DNA of 15,843 nucleotides from Clostridia bacterium (GCA_900769535.1 CAAGHB010000060.1:1-15843), one strand, 5' to 3'; shown: positions 1-7,341, counted from the first letter of the stretch. Made by a program: numbers and translations. The notes: generated from the letters alone by a model not told the origin.

Positions 1-1
1 C

Positions 2-1678
2 CCTTATTTAATCGGTGAGCTTGGCGCCGCAATCGTTGACGGATACCAGAATAACTTCGTTGACAATAGCTGTATCATGGCCTGCGCAAAGCACTACATA
101 GCTTACGGCGAATCGGTCGGCGGACGCGACGCTTACGATAGTATGGTCAGCGAAAGAATGATTAGAGAAACCTTTCTTCCGCCCTTCCAGAAGGCGGCAA
201 AGGCAGGATGTAAAACATATATGACCGGCTATCAGTCGGTTGACGGTGTGCCGATGAATTCCAACCGCCGCCTTTTACGCGAGGTGCTGAAAGAAGAAGT
301 TGGCGTTGACGGATTTATCATTACCGACTGGTCAAACGTACGTTCGCTGATTGATAATCAAAAGGTTTGCGACAATTTCGAGGATGCATCGCGTGTTTCG
401 ATTGATGCAGGCAACGATATGATTATGCAGACCGAGGAATTTTATGATGCAACCCTCAAACTTATCGAAAACGGTCAGGTTGATATGAAGCATATCGACG
501 ACTCGGTTTTCCGCATTTTAAAAGCGAAGTTTGATATGGGTCTCTTTGAGCATCCCTTTGACAAGCCCGACCGCAGTAAAATTTGCTGTGACGAGCACGT
601 TGAGGTCGATTTAGAGGTCACGAGAGAGTCGATGACACTGCTCAAAAATGACGGAATTCTCCCGATTAACACCAAAAAGGTTCGCAAGATTGCCGTTATC
701 GGTCCTAATGCCGACGACCTCGAAGCACAGTACGGCGACTGGTCCTGCGGCGCCGCAAACGGACACAGAAAGCCAGCAACTTCAATGCTCAAAGGCATCA
801 AGAAACGCGCTAAAAAGGACGGCATCGAGGTTGTTTATAAAAAGGGATGCGACATCGAAAAGCCGGGCAAACGCGGATTTGACGCCGCGATAAAAGCCGC
901 AAAAGATAGCGACCTTATCATCGCCGTTATGGGTGACTATATCGAGCTCAACGGCGAATATAAATCCAGAGCAACACTCGACCTTCCCGGCGAGCAGACG
1001 GCACTTCTGATGGAGCTTAAAAAGACAAAGAAGCCGATTGTTCTCGTAATGGTGAACGGAAAGCCGCTTTGCATCAACTGGGAAGCTGAAAATATGAACG
1101 CCATTCTCGAAACCTTTAACAGCGGTATGGTTGGCGGAACGGTTGCGGCAGAAATTCTCTTTGGCGACGTTAACCCAAGCGGAAAGCTCCCCATTTCCTT
1201 CCCGAGAACAGCCGGTCAGGTACCCGTTTATTACAATTATCTCCCCGGTTGGCATGGTGGCAAGTACAAGGAAATTGAGGAAGGACCGCTTTACCCATTC
1301 GGTTTTGGTTTAAGCTATACAACCTTTGAATACAGCGACCTTTCGGTTTCGAAAACCGAGTTTACCGAGGCCGACGGCGAAATTGTCGTAACGGCAAAGA
1401 TTAAAAACACCGGCAAGGTAAAGGGTACCGAAATCGCACAGATGTATATTCACGACGTGGTAGGTACCGTAATGCGTCCGGTGCTCGAGCTCAAAGGATT
1501 TGAAAGGGTTGAGCTTGACGTCGGAGAAGAAAAGACGGTTTCATTCACACTTCCTATTGAGGAATTAAAGGTTGTTGAACAAAATCTTGAAAGAGTACTT
1601 GAAAAGGGCGACTTTGAAATTATGGTTGGCGGAAGCTCGGCTGACCTCCCCCTTGTGACAACCATTAAGGCAGTATAA
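2..1678 (+). CDS. Glycoside hydrolase family 3 (beta-glucosidase-like), 5' end outside window
   Basis: The frame is open to the left edge, so the N-terminus is missing; 558 residues are visible, against roughly 700-800 for this family. In residues counted from the ATG at 77, the KHY motif (5-7) and the GRD at 16-18 belong to the GH3 TIM-barrel domain. Asp84 in GFIITDW is the expected catalytic nucleophile. The second (alpha/beta sandwich) domain starts near 180, and Glu294 in NGEYKSR, just before LDLPGEQ, is the likely acid/base. PLYPFGFGLSYTTF at 404-417 leads into a C-terminal fibronectin III-like domain (about 420-525). The enzyme should release terminal beta-linked glucose or a similar sugar from oligosaccharides; the substrate cannot be read from sequence. 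A signal peptide cannot be assessed. A terminator follows directly and the next gene is convergent. The family call is very secure. Confidence 0.95.
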   Translation, partial: PYLIGELGAAIVDGYQNNFVDNSCIMACAKHYIAYGESVGGRDAYDSMVSERMIRETFLPPFQKAAKAGCKTYMTGYQSVDGVPMNSNRRLLREVLKEEVGVDGFIITDWSNVRSLIDNQKVCDNFEDASRVSIDAGNDMIMQTEEFYDATLKLIENGQVDMKHIDDSVFRILKAKFDMGLFEHPFDKPDRSKICCDEHVEVDLEVTRESMTLLKNDGILPINTKKVRKIAVIGPNADDLEAQYGDWSCGAANGHRKPATSMLKGIKKRAKKDGIEVVYKKGCDIEKPGKRGFDAAIKAAKDSDLIIAVMGDYIELNGEYKSRATLDLPGEQTALLMELKKTKKPIVLVMVNGKPLCINWEAENMNAILETFNSGMVGGTVAAEILFGDVNPSGKLPISFPRTAGQVPVYYNYLPGWHGGKYKEIEEGPLYPFGFGLSYTTFEYSDLSVSKTEFTEADGEIVVTAKIKNTGKVKGTEIAQMYIHDVVGTVMRPVLELKGFERVELDVGEEKTVSFTLPIEELKVVEQNLERVLEKGDFEIMVGGSSADLPLVTTIKAV

Positions 1679-1679
1679 C

Positions 1680-1718
1680 AAAAAAGGATTGCAGTAGATA
1701 AACTGCAATCCTTTTTTT
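1680..1718. terminator. Bidirectional rho-independent terminator
   Basis: A perfect 10-bp stem, GGATTGCAGT (1686-1695) with ACTGCAATCC (1702-1711), encloses a 6-base loop. T7 follows on the + strand and A6 precedes, giving a U-run on the minus transcript too. It lies between the convergent GH3 and mrnC genes and can serve both. Confidence 0.9.
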
Positions 1719-1725
1719 AATGCGA

Positions 1726-2106
1726 TTATTTATTTTTTATTAAGTCAAAAAGCTCGTTTATGCGGTCATGTTTTCCGCAAAGATGGAGCCAACCGAAAAG
1801 CGCTTCGAGCCCCGTCGCCATATTGTATTCCATGGCCGTTGCCCCTTTTGGAAAATGGTCGACGTGAGCGTTTTTCCCCCTCTTGTAAACTGCCTTTTCC
1901 TCGTCGGTGAGGTGGCCGAAAATGAATTCTGCTGCCTTTGCCTGCGCTGAGGCGTTAACCATTTTTATCGACTCGTTATGCAGTTTTTTTGACTGGCGGT
2001 TGGCGGCAGTTACGATGCTTTCTCGAACGAGAATTTCGTAAACGGCATCACCCATAAACGCGAGTGTGAGAGGACTTAGCTGATTTGGATTGGTCTTTTC
2101 GGACAT
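1726..2106 (-). CDS. mrnC: Mini-ribonuclease 3 (Mini-III)
   Basis: This 126-residue protein is a stand-alone RNase III catalytic domain without the double-stranded RNA-binding domain. LAFMGDAVYE carries the metal-binding Asp20, and MATGLEALFGWLHL carries Glu101, matching the two RNase III active-site signatures. KRGKNAHVDHFPK (75-87) is the conserved middle block of Mini-III. In Bacillus the enzyme matures the 5' and 3' ends of 23S rRNA at a double-stranded stalk. It is the last gene of the rplU-prp-rpmA-obg-mrnC run, 38 bases after obg, so the whole run serves large-subunit assembly. A GGAG lies 12 bases upstream of the ATG, slightly distant. Its 3' end faces the shared terminator. Confidence 0.93.
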   Translation of the reverse strand: MSEKTNPNQLSPLTLAFMGDAVYEILVRESIVTAANRQSKKLHNESIKMVNASAQAKAAEFIFGHLTDEEKAVYKRGKNAHVDHFPKGATAMEYNMATGLEALFGWLHLCGKHDRINELFDLIKNK

Positions 2107-2144
2107 TTTTAAGTTTGGCTCCTTTTTTCGCTTTTATCAGAAAA

Positions 2145-3416
2145 TTAGGGAACGTAATCAAATTCGACGTCGTAAATGCTGACCGTGTCGCCCTCCTGAA
2201 CGCCTGCCTTTACCAAAGCGGCTAAAATTCCGCTCATTTTCAGCACACGCTCAAAATATTGGAGTGAATCATATTCGTTCGGGTTGATGGTTTCCATTAC
2301 TTTAAGCAGCCAAGGCGCCTCGACAATGAAAACTCCGTCCTCTTTGCGAATAGAAAAATCGCGTTCGGTCTTTTTCGAATAATCGGGTTCGGGCTCGGGC
2401 TCCGATTCGTAAACCTTTATCGGAGGCAGCTTTGCAAGCTCGGCAGCTACGTAATTGATAAGCTCACCTGTTCCCTCGGCAATCGGCGCCATAATCGGAA
2501 AGAAGGGTATTCCTTTTTTATCAAAATATTCTTTTAATTCGGCAATTTTGTCCTCGTCGGTGAGGTCGCATTTGTTAGCGGCGACAATTTGAGGACGGGT
2601 GGCAAGCTCTTCGTCAAAAACTGCAAGCTCACGGTTGATTTTTTCAAAATCGTCGATAGGGTCGCGGCCTTCACTTCCCGACGCGTCGATAACGTGGACG
2701 AGCAGTCGGCAACGGTCAACGTGGCGCAAAAACTCGTGACCGAGTCCTACGCCCTCTCCTGCGCCCTCGATAAGTCCCGGAATATCGGCCATTACAAACG
2801 AATTTTCCTCGTCCATTCGAACAACGCCCAAAACAGGCGTGAGGGTGGTGAAGTGATAATTCGCAATCTTTGGCTTTGCCATCGACACCACCGATATCAA
2901 GGTCGATTTTCCTACGTTCGGGAAGCCGATTAAACCTACGTCGGCAAGTAATTTAAGTTCGAGGCGAATTTCATATTCCTCGCCGGGAGCACCTGCCTTT
3001 GCAAATCGAGGTGTCTGACGGGTAGATGTGGCAAAATGAATGTTACCAAATCCGCCCTTTCCGCCTTTTGCCAATACGAAGGTTTCCTTGTCCGACATAT
3101 CAACGATAAGTCGGTTGGTCGCATTGTCGTAAACAACGGTTCCGCGAGGCACCTTTATCGTGAGGTTTGGCGCCCATTTTCCGTAGCAACGGCCACCGCT
3201 TCCCTTTTGTCCGTTTTCGGCGAAATATTTGCGCTTGTATCGAAAATCGGCGAGGGTTGAGAGATTGTCGTCAACCTCTAATATAATGTCGCCGCCCTTT
3301 CCGCCGTCTCCGCCATCGGGTCCGCCCGACGCAACGTACTTTTCGCGGTGAAAGGTGACAGCGCCGTCACCGCCGTTTCCTGCCTTTACGAATATTGTCG
3401 CAATATCTGCAAACAT
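2145..3416 (-). CDS. obg: GTPase Obg, ribosome assembly
   Basis: The 423-residue protein has the full Obg layout. The glycine-rich Obg fold covers about 1-158. The G domain follows with G1 GFPNVGKS (164-171), G3 DIPG (211-214) and G4 NKCD (281-284). The C-terminal OCT domain, about 345-423, contains FSIRKEDGVFIVEAPWL. An acidic, proline-rich linker (338-345) joins the G and OCT domains. Obg binds the 50S subunit and acts in late large-subunit assembly and in (p)ppGpp-linked stress and growth control. The start is supported by AAAGGAG about 7 bases upstream. It sits downstream of rpmA with a hairpin in the 70-base gap, so its level may be set partly by read-through. All GTPase motifs look intact. 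Confidence 0.97.
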   Translation of the reverse strand: MFADIATIFVKAGNGGDGAVTFHREKYVASGGPDGGDGGKGGDIILEVDDNLSTLADFRYKRKYFAENGQKGSGGRCYGKWAPNLTIKVPRGTVVYDNATNRLIVDMSDKETFVLAKGGKGGFGNIHFATSTRQTPRFAKAGAPGEEYEIRLELKLLADVGLIGFPNVGKSTLISVVSMAKPKIANYHFTTLTPVLGVVRMDEENSFVMADIPGLIEGAGEGVGLGHEFLRHVDRCRLLVHVIDASGSEGRDPIDDFEKINRELAVFDEELATRPQIVAANKCDLTDEDKIAELKEYFDKKGIPFFPIMAPIAEGTGELINYVAAELAKLPPIKVYESEPEPEPDYSKKTERDFSIRKEDGVFIVEAPWLLKVMETINPNEYDSLQYFERVLKMSGILAALVKAGVQEGDTVSIYDVEFDYVP

Positions 3417-3430
3417 ATTGTTTCTCCTTT

Positions 3431-3468
3431 AAAAGAAAAGTCTCGGACATAGTATGCCCGAGACTTTT
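3431..3468 (-). terminator. Terminator or attenuator hairpin between rpmA and obg
   Basis: AAAAGTCTCGG (3436-3446) pairs with CCGAGACTTTT (3458-3468), an 11-bp stem that can extend by three inner pairs after a mismatch. On the minus transcript the stem is followed by TTTTCTTTT and then by the obg ribosome binding site. This fits partial termination after rpmA, which would make more ribosomal protein than Obg and Mini-III. The degree of read-through cannot be judged from sequence. Confidence 0.75.
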
Positions 3469-3486
3469 TAAGGTCATAAGATAAAA

Positions 3487-3771
3487 TTACTGTTCTACTG
3501 CGTAAACGCTAACTCTCTTGCGTCCGCCGCTGTATGTCTCGAACTTAACCTTGCCATCAATTTTGGCAAAGAGGGTATCGTCGGAGCCACGTCCAACATT
3601 ATTACCCGGATGGAAATGGGTACCGCGCTGGCGAACGAGAATGTTGCCTGCAAGAACAGTTTGACCGTCGGCGCGCTTTACGCCGAGGCGCTTTGACTCA
3701 GAGTCACGGCCGTTCTTTGTTGAACCCATACCTTTTTTATGAGCGAATAACTGAATGTTGATTTTAAGCAT
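3487..3771 (-). CDS. rpmA: 50S ribosomal protein bL27, precursor form
   Basis: The 94-residue product begins MLKINIQLFAHKKG and carries the L27 core (GSTKNGRDSESKRLG, HPGNNVGRG). The start at 3771 is chosen because GGAGGTG lies 7 bases upstream; the frame stays open further upstream but that extension lies inside prp and has no L27 similarity. The first ten residues match the Firmicutes pre-sequence ending in QLFA. In Staphylococcus this is cut by the protease Prp so that mature L27 starts just after the Ala, placing its N-terminus near the peptidyl transferase centre. Here the cut is expected between Ala10 and His11. The gene overlaps the 3' end of prp by 8 bases, which suggests translational coupling. 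Confidence 0.97.
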   Translation of the reverse strand: MLKINIQLFAHKKGMGSTKNGRDSESKRLGVKRADGQTVLAGNILVRQRGTHFHPGNNVGRGSDDTLFAKIDGKVKFETYSGGRKRVSVYAVEQ

Positions 3772-4090
3772 TGTGTTGCACCTCCATGTTAACTGCAATG
3801 TAATCGTGGTATTGCTCGGCAAGTCCTTCTAAATGGAGCTTTAATCCCTGCAATACATTTTGTGATGACTCGTAAGGCCTGGATAATTTTAAATTCATTT
3901 TTCCGTCGCTGACTGTGATTTCAGCATTATTTCCGATTATCTCGGTGACGATATTTGCCGCCATATATGCTGCGCTCGAAATTGCGGAACAGATTATTCG
4001 TCCCTCTTCGGTATCGTTGTCAGCTGTATGACCGACCAATGAAAAGCCGATTATACATTCATTTTCGAAATAAAATGTAGCCCTTGTCAT
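3764..4090 (-). CDS. prp: Ribosomal-processing cysteine protease Prp
   Basis: This 108-residue protein lies between rplU and rpmA, the usual place for Prp (YsxB). GH at 20-21 and ICSAIS at 33-38 give the expected catalytic pair, His21 and Cys34, with nearly the spacing known from the Staphylococcus enzyme. Prp removes the N-terminal extension of L27, and the substrate gene overlaps it immediately downstream with an intact QLFA cleavage motif. No strong Shine-Dalgarno is visible, only an A-rich stretch with AAAAAAG, so it probably depends on ribosomes finishing rplU 16 bases upstream. The sequence around Cys34 (C-S-A-I-S) varies slightly from CAGxS. Older annotations call this a hypothetical or YsxB-like protein. 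Confidence 0.92.
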   Translation of the reverse strand: MTRATFYFENECIIGFSLVGHTADNDTEEGRIICSAISSAAYMAANIVTEIIGNNAEITVSDGKMNLKLSRPYESSQNVLQGLKLHLEGLAEQYHDYIAVNMEVQHNA

Positions 4091-4106
4091 ATCTTTTTTC
4101 GGTTGA

Positions 4107-4418
4107 TTATGCGTTGATAGCTTCGATCTGTACCTTTGTATACGGCTGTCTGTGACCGAGCTTACGTGAGCTGCCCTTCTTCGGCTTGTAGGTGAAGACG
4201 GTAATCTTCTTTCCCTTACCGTTTTTGAGCACCTTACCTGTTACGGTGCAACCCTCGATATAGGGAGCTCCTGCCTTTAATCCGTTGTCATCATTAACTG
4301 CGACAACCTTGTCAAAGGTAACAGTCTCATCTTCGTTGACATCCAGCTTTTCGATGTAGATAACATCTCCGTTTTCTACCTTATACTGTTTGCCTCCGGT
4401 AACGATAATTGCGTACAT
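4107..4418 (-). CDS. rplU: 50S ribosomal protein bL21
   Basis: The 103-residue product starts MYAIIVTGGKQYKVENGD, the standard L21 opening, and ends in the basic KGSSRKLGHRQPYTKVQIEAI block. The frame continues upstream to 4541, but that extension runs through the -10 element of the promoter and the probable leader, so the ATG at 4418 is the right start. AGGCAGGTG lies a few bases upstream as ribosome binding site. L21 binds 23S rRNA in the large subunit. It is the first gene of the operon with prp, rpmA, obg and mrnC. Confidence 0.97.
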   Translation of the reverse strand: MYAIIVTGGKQYKVENGDVIYIEKLDVNEDETVTFDKVVAVNDDNGLKAGAPYIEGCTVTGKVLKNGKGKKITVFTYKPKKGSSRKLGHRQPYTKVQIEAINA

Positions 4419-4503
4419 TTCTTTGGCACCTGCCTTAATTATAGTCTCGCTATTTAGGGGCGGAGTGGAACCACTCTCTTTAAAAAGCCCGTAATACGCG
4501 GCT
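4419..4503 (-). ncRNA. Probable L21 leader (5' UTR of rplU)
   Basis: The untranslated leader is about 84 bases from the predicted transcript start to the rplU ATG. It contains a hairpin, GAGTG-GTTC-CACTC (minus strand), and then a GCGAGACTATAA element just ahead of the ribosome binding site. Leaders of rplU in low-GC Gram-positives are known as L21 leaders (putative autoregulation by ribosomal protein). The position and the GCGAGAC-type element fit my memory of that family, but I could not run a covariance model. Confidence 0.55.
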
Positions 4504-4508
4504 TTAAC

Positions 4509-4537
4509 AGAATAACACAACAAATTCCCATTGTCAA
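4509..4537 (-). promoter_or_regulatory. Sigma-A-type promoter of the rplU operon
   Basis: On the minus strand, TTGACA (4532-4537) is a perfect -35 and TATTCT (4509-4514) is the -10, with a 17-base spacer. The sequence upstream of the -35 (to about 4600) is strongly A+T rich and could act as an UP element, as expected for a ribosomal protein operon. Confidence 0.82.
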
Positions 4538-4600
4538 GCAAAAATTATTGAAGAATTTGCATAATAATGTATAATATAATTATAATTGTAACTTTTTTTA

Positions 4601-4629
4601 TTGAGATGTTAACAATTTATTTATATTTT
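4601..4629 (+). promoter_or_regulatory. Candidate promoter for the two-component operon
   Basis: TTGAGA (4601-4606), a 17-base spacer and TATTTT (4624-4629) form a plausible sigma-A promoter. The divergent intergenic stretch 4541-4700 is very A+T rich, so chance matches are easy; TATAGT near 4658 is an alternative -10 without a good -35. I see no obvious direct-repeat operator for the regulator. An AAAGGA lies 14 bases before the ATG at 4701, rather far for a ribosome binding site. Confidence 0.4.
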
Positions 4630-4700
4630 TAGCCATAAAAATGTAAAATAGCCGAAGTATAGTATATATGCAAACTATAAAAAGGACGGTTTAAAAATAT

Positions 4701-5363
4701 ATGAGCAGAAAAATTATTGTTGCCGACGACGAACCTGCATTGAGAGAGCTGGTCGCCGATTATTTCGAAGCCGAGGGATACGATGTTTTACAGGCAGACG
4801 ACGGCGACGTTGCAATTTCACTTTTAGAAAAAAACACAGACACCGATGCGATAATAATGGACGTTATGATGCCCGAACTCGACGGATGGTCAGCATCAAA
4901 GAAGATACGCGAATTTTCGTCGGTTCCCATTCTCATGCTGACGGCAAGAAGCCAGGAATTCGACCAACTTATGGGGTTCGAATCGGGCGCTGACGATTAT
5001 GTAACAAAGCCGTTTTCACTCGCAGTACTCGAAAAGCGAATCGACGCCCTCATCAAACGGTCAAGGGGCAACGTAAAGCTCGAAACGGGGCTTATCATCA
5101 ACGCCGAAGCATACACGGCTACCATCGATTCAAAGCCGCTCGACCTTACGGTAAAGGAATTCGAGCTGCTCAAAATACTGAAAGAAAATGCAGGCCGTGT
5201 TTTCACACGCGACCAATTACTCGACTTAATATGGGGCTATGACTATGACGGAGACATACGAACGGTTGATTCACACATAGCTCGGCTCAGGGTTAAACTT
5301 GGGGAATACGGAAACGAACATTTAAAAACCATTTACGGAGTTGGATATAAGCTTGATAACTAA
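4701..5363 (+). CDS. Response regulator, OmpR/PhoB family
   Basis: The 220-residue protein has an N-terminal receiver domain (about 1-118) and a C-terminal winged-helix DNA-binding domain (about 125-220). Asp10 and Glu11 form the acidic pocket, Asp54 in IIMDVMMPELDGW is the phosphorylation site, and Thr81 and Lys103 (TKPF) complete the switch residues. The effector domain shows the OmpR pattern: LTVKEFELLKIL, RDQLL, TVDSHIARLR, YGVGYKL. It should bind DNA and control transcription when phosphorylated by the kinase encoded immediately downstream, whose frame overlaps its 3' end. The stimulus and target genes are unknown; the neighbouring LysM gene is a possible but unproven target. Confidence 0.93.
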   Translation: MSRKIIVADDEPALRELVADYFEAEGYDVLQADDGDVAISLLEKNTDTDAIIMDVMMPELDGWSASKKIREFSSVPILMLTARSQEFDQLMGFESGADDYVTKPFSLAVLEKRIDALIKRSRGNVKLETGLIINAEAYTATIDSKPLDLTVKEFELLKILKENAGRVFTRDQLLDLIWGYDYDGDIRTVDSHIARLRVKLGEYGNEHLKTIYGVGYKLDN

Positions 5364-6894
5364 TGAAAAGGTCAGAGGACATAAAATTTGGCGCCGTCTC
5401 TTTATTAACATACTGCTTGTACTTTCGGTGATTACCGCAATCAATATTTTAGCGAACACATATTTTTTGCCGAAATACTATGAATGGCGTGAAAAGAATA
5501 TCCTTGTAAAATGCGCGGCAACGGTAGAAAAAACATCACTCGAAGATAAAATGAACGCCGCACAGGCATTTCAAAATCTTGAAAACAATCACAACGTAAT
5601 AATCGGAATTTATTATAATGATAATCTGATTTACTCGACAATAAAACGAAATATGTTCGGAGCCGGTCCCGGTGTAACAGGATTTGATATGCTTGTCGGA
5701 AACTTTCATTACGGTAAATACGTAACCGAGAAATCAGAATACAAAAACGGTCATTATTTTACCCTTTCCCTGCCGAATTCGACCACTGATTATCTTGCAT
5801 ATTCCCGAGACTTCGGCGACGGCTATACCGTCAACGTAATTGTGCAGGAGAACCTTATTCAACAGTCGTCAAGCATCGCAGGTGAATTTATCATCATAAT
5901 CTCTACGCTTGGTCTTATGGCTGCTCTCTTGTGGTCGATTGTTTTTTCAAAAAGATTTTCACGTCCCATTTCGGACATGAACAAAATAGCAGTCAAAATG
6001 GCACGTCTCGATTTCAGTCAAAAGCTGACCGTCGACTCCGATGACGAGATAGGTCAACTTGCCTGCTCGATAAACAACCTTTCGGTAGCATTAGATAACG
6101 CTCTCGGTCAGCTAAATGAAAGGAACAAACAGCTTCAAAGCGAAATCGAGCTTGAACGACGAATTGATAAAATGCGAAAGGGTTTTGTTGCGAATGTATC
6201 GCACGAGCTTAAAACGCCCATTGCTATAATCCAAGGATACGCCGAAGCACTTGATAGCAAGATGGCGGAAAATTCCGAAAAAAGAAAGAAATATTCAGAG
6301 GTAATTCGCAACGAAACCGAGCGAATGAACAGCTTGGTTATAAATCTGCTCGAGCTGTCCAAGTTAGAGGGCGGATTCATGCCAGATTACCGAATATATG
6401 ACCTTGTATCACATTGTAAAACATTGCTTGATTCATTTACAAAAACGGCCGAAAGCAAGGGCGTTTCAATAACTGTCGACTCGCCGAATACGATTATGGT
6501 AAACGCCGACGAGCTGATGATTGGAAATGCTATTCAGAACTATATTTCAAACGCAATAAGCCACGTAGATAATGGCGGAAAAATAAATATTCGCATATCC
6601 GAATCGCCCGACGACAACAGCAAAATCAGACTTTCGGTATTCAACACCGGCTCGTCAGTAAAGCCCTCTCACATGGAAAAGGTATGGACAAGCTTTTGGC
6701 GCGCTGATAAATCGCACAACCGAACAGAAAACCGTTTCGGACTCGGACTTTCGATTGTAAAAGCAATCATTTTGGCGCACAATAATAATTTCGGCATTTA
6801 TAATACAGATGACGGTGTTTGCTTCTGGTTCGAGCTCGACAAGGCGTATTCAAATCCTATTCCCCAACTCCCCGAAAGGTCGGTTGGAACGTAA
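5353..6894 (+). CDS. Membrane sensor histidine kinase
   Basis: About 513 residues. Residues 16-38 form TM1, about 39-178 an extracytoplasmic sensor domain, 179-199 TM2, then a HAMP domain and coiled linker (about 196-275). The HisKA box VSHELKTP gives the phospho-acceptor His284. The ATPase domain has an N box (NAIQNYISNAISH, 392-404) and a G2 box GLGLSIVK (463-470). VFNTG stands where many kinases have DxGxG, a variation also seen in VanS/YycG-like relatives. There is no in-frame ATG near the 5' end. I place the start at TTG 5353, 12 bases after GGAG; TTG 5341 abuts the GGAG and is less likely. ATG 5363 (TAATG, overlapping the regulator stop) is out of frame. It should phosphorylate the upstream response regulator. 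The kinase call is firm; the start is not. Confidence 0.88.
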   Translation: MITNEKVRGHKIWRRLFINILLVLSVITAINILANTYFLPKYYEWREKNILVKCAATVEKTSLEDKMNAAQAFQNLENNHNVIIGIYYNDNLIYSTIKRNMFGAGPGVTGFDMLVGNFHYGKYVTEKSEYKNGHYFTLSLPNSTTDYLAYSRDFGDGYTVNVIVQENLIQQSSSIAGEFIIIISTLGLMAALLWSIVFSKRFSRPISDMNKIAVKMARLDFSQKLTVDSDDEIGQLACSINNLSVALDNALGQLNERNKQLQSEIELERRIDKMRKGFVANVSHELKTPIAIIQGYAEALDSKMAENSEKRKKYSEVIRNETERMNSLVINLLELSKLEGGFMPDYRIYDLVSHCKTLLDSFTKTAESKGVSITVDSPNTIMVNADELMIGNAIQNYISNAISHVDNGGKINIRISESPDDNSKIRLSVFNTGSSVKPSHMEKVWTSFWRADKSHNRTENRFGLGLSIVKAIILAHNNNFGIYNTDDGVCFWFELDKAYSNPIPQLPERSVGT

Positions 6895-6923
6895 AACCAA
6901 TAGTGTAATACCCAACCGCCTTT
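6875..6923 (+). terminator. Possible terminator hairpin at the end of the kinase gene
   Basis: AAAGG-T-CGGTTGG (6875-6887) pairs with CCAACCGCCTTT (6912-6923), 12 pairs with one bulged T and a long 24-base loop. The left arm lies in the last kinase codons. A T6 run follows only after a gap (6935-6940), so this is a weak terminator candidate. Its right arm touches the -35 of the next promoter. Confidence 0.35.
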
Positions 6924-6950
6924 GTCAACATGCATTTTTTGGCATATAAT
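6922..6950 (+). promoter_or_regulatory. Promoter of the LysM gene
   Basis: TTGTCA (6922-6927), a 17-base spacer, and a perfect TATAAT (6945-6950). With a start about 7 bases on, the mRNA would begin almost at the AAGGAGG ribosome binding site (6957-6963), an unusually short leader. The -10 region, GGCATATAAT, also resembles a sporulation sigma-E-type -10, so a sporulation sigma factor is an alternative. Confidence 0.65.
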
Positions 6951-6972
6951 GTGACGAAGGAGGTTGATTATT

Positions 6973-7272
6973 TTGGTTATCATATATCTCGCAAAACCGG
7001 GGGATACACTATATTCAATTTCTCGGCGTTACGGTATTCCGGTCGAGCTTCTTGCCCGATTCAACCGCATAAGAGAGCCCGACAAGCTCAGTATAGGTCA
7101 GCAAATAAGAATTCCTGTCGGACCTGCGCCTAATTATTATACCGTACGTTCGGGAGACACCCTATATATTCTCGCAAATCGTTTCGGTACTACGGTAGAA
7201 AAGCTCGTAGAGCTAAATGAAATTGCCGACCCGTCACTCATTTATCCCGGACAGCGTCTTAAAATAAGATAA
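6973..7272 (+). CDS. Small protein made of two LysM domains
   Basis: The 99-residue protein is essentially two LysM modules: about 3-48 (AKPGDTLYSISRRYGIP ... LSIGQQIRIP) and 55-98 (YTVRSGDTLYILANRFGTT ... IYPGQRLKIR). LysM binds N-acetylglucosamine-containing polymers such as peptidoglycan. The start is TTG 6973, 9 bases after AAGGAGG; TTG 6964 directly touches that site and is rejected. There is no signal peptide. This, and the order LysM-LysM from the very N-terminus, matches the front half of spore cortex-lytic SleL/YaaH enzymes, which carry a GH18 domain after the repeats. Here the protein simply stops, and the following 30 bases hold no remnant of a catalytic domain. A spore-coat or cortex-binding role is an inference. 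Confidence 0.85.
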   Translation: MVIIYLAKPGDTLYSISRRYGIPVELLARFNRIREPDKLSIGQQIRIPVGPAPNYYTVRSGDTLYILANRFGTTVEKLVELNEIADPSLIYPGQRLKIR

Positions 7273-7302
7273 ATTTCAGCACAAAAAATGATGTAGCGCT
7301 TT

Positions 7303-7341
7303 CGATTGTCAACCTATTTTAAACGTTTTGGTTGACAATCG
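7303..7341. promoter_or_regulatory. BirA operator (biotin-responsive)
   Basis: CGATTGTCAACC (7303-7314) and GGTTGACAATCG (7330-7341) form a perfect 12-bp inverted repeat with a 15-base spacer. The arms TTGTCAACC and GGTTGACAA follow the known BirA pattern (TTGT-AACC, about 15 bases, GGTT-ACAA). The right arm contains the -35 of the birA-bioY promoter, so bound BirA-biotinyl-AMP should block RNA polymerase. Confidence 0.85.

Noticed and set aside
782..1255. 157-residue minus frame inside the GH3 gene
   Set aside because: It is antisense to conserved GH3 motifs, with no start signals.
3772..3822. 17-residue N-terminal extension of L27
   Set aside because: It lies inside prp in another frame; ATG 3771 has a strong ribosome binding site and starts the known L27 precursor.
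4419..4541. 41-residue N-terminal extension of L21 in the same frame
   Set aside because: It reads through the -10 element and the probable leader RNA, and the product from ATG 4418 already matches the full L21 start.
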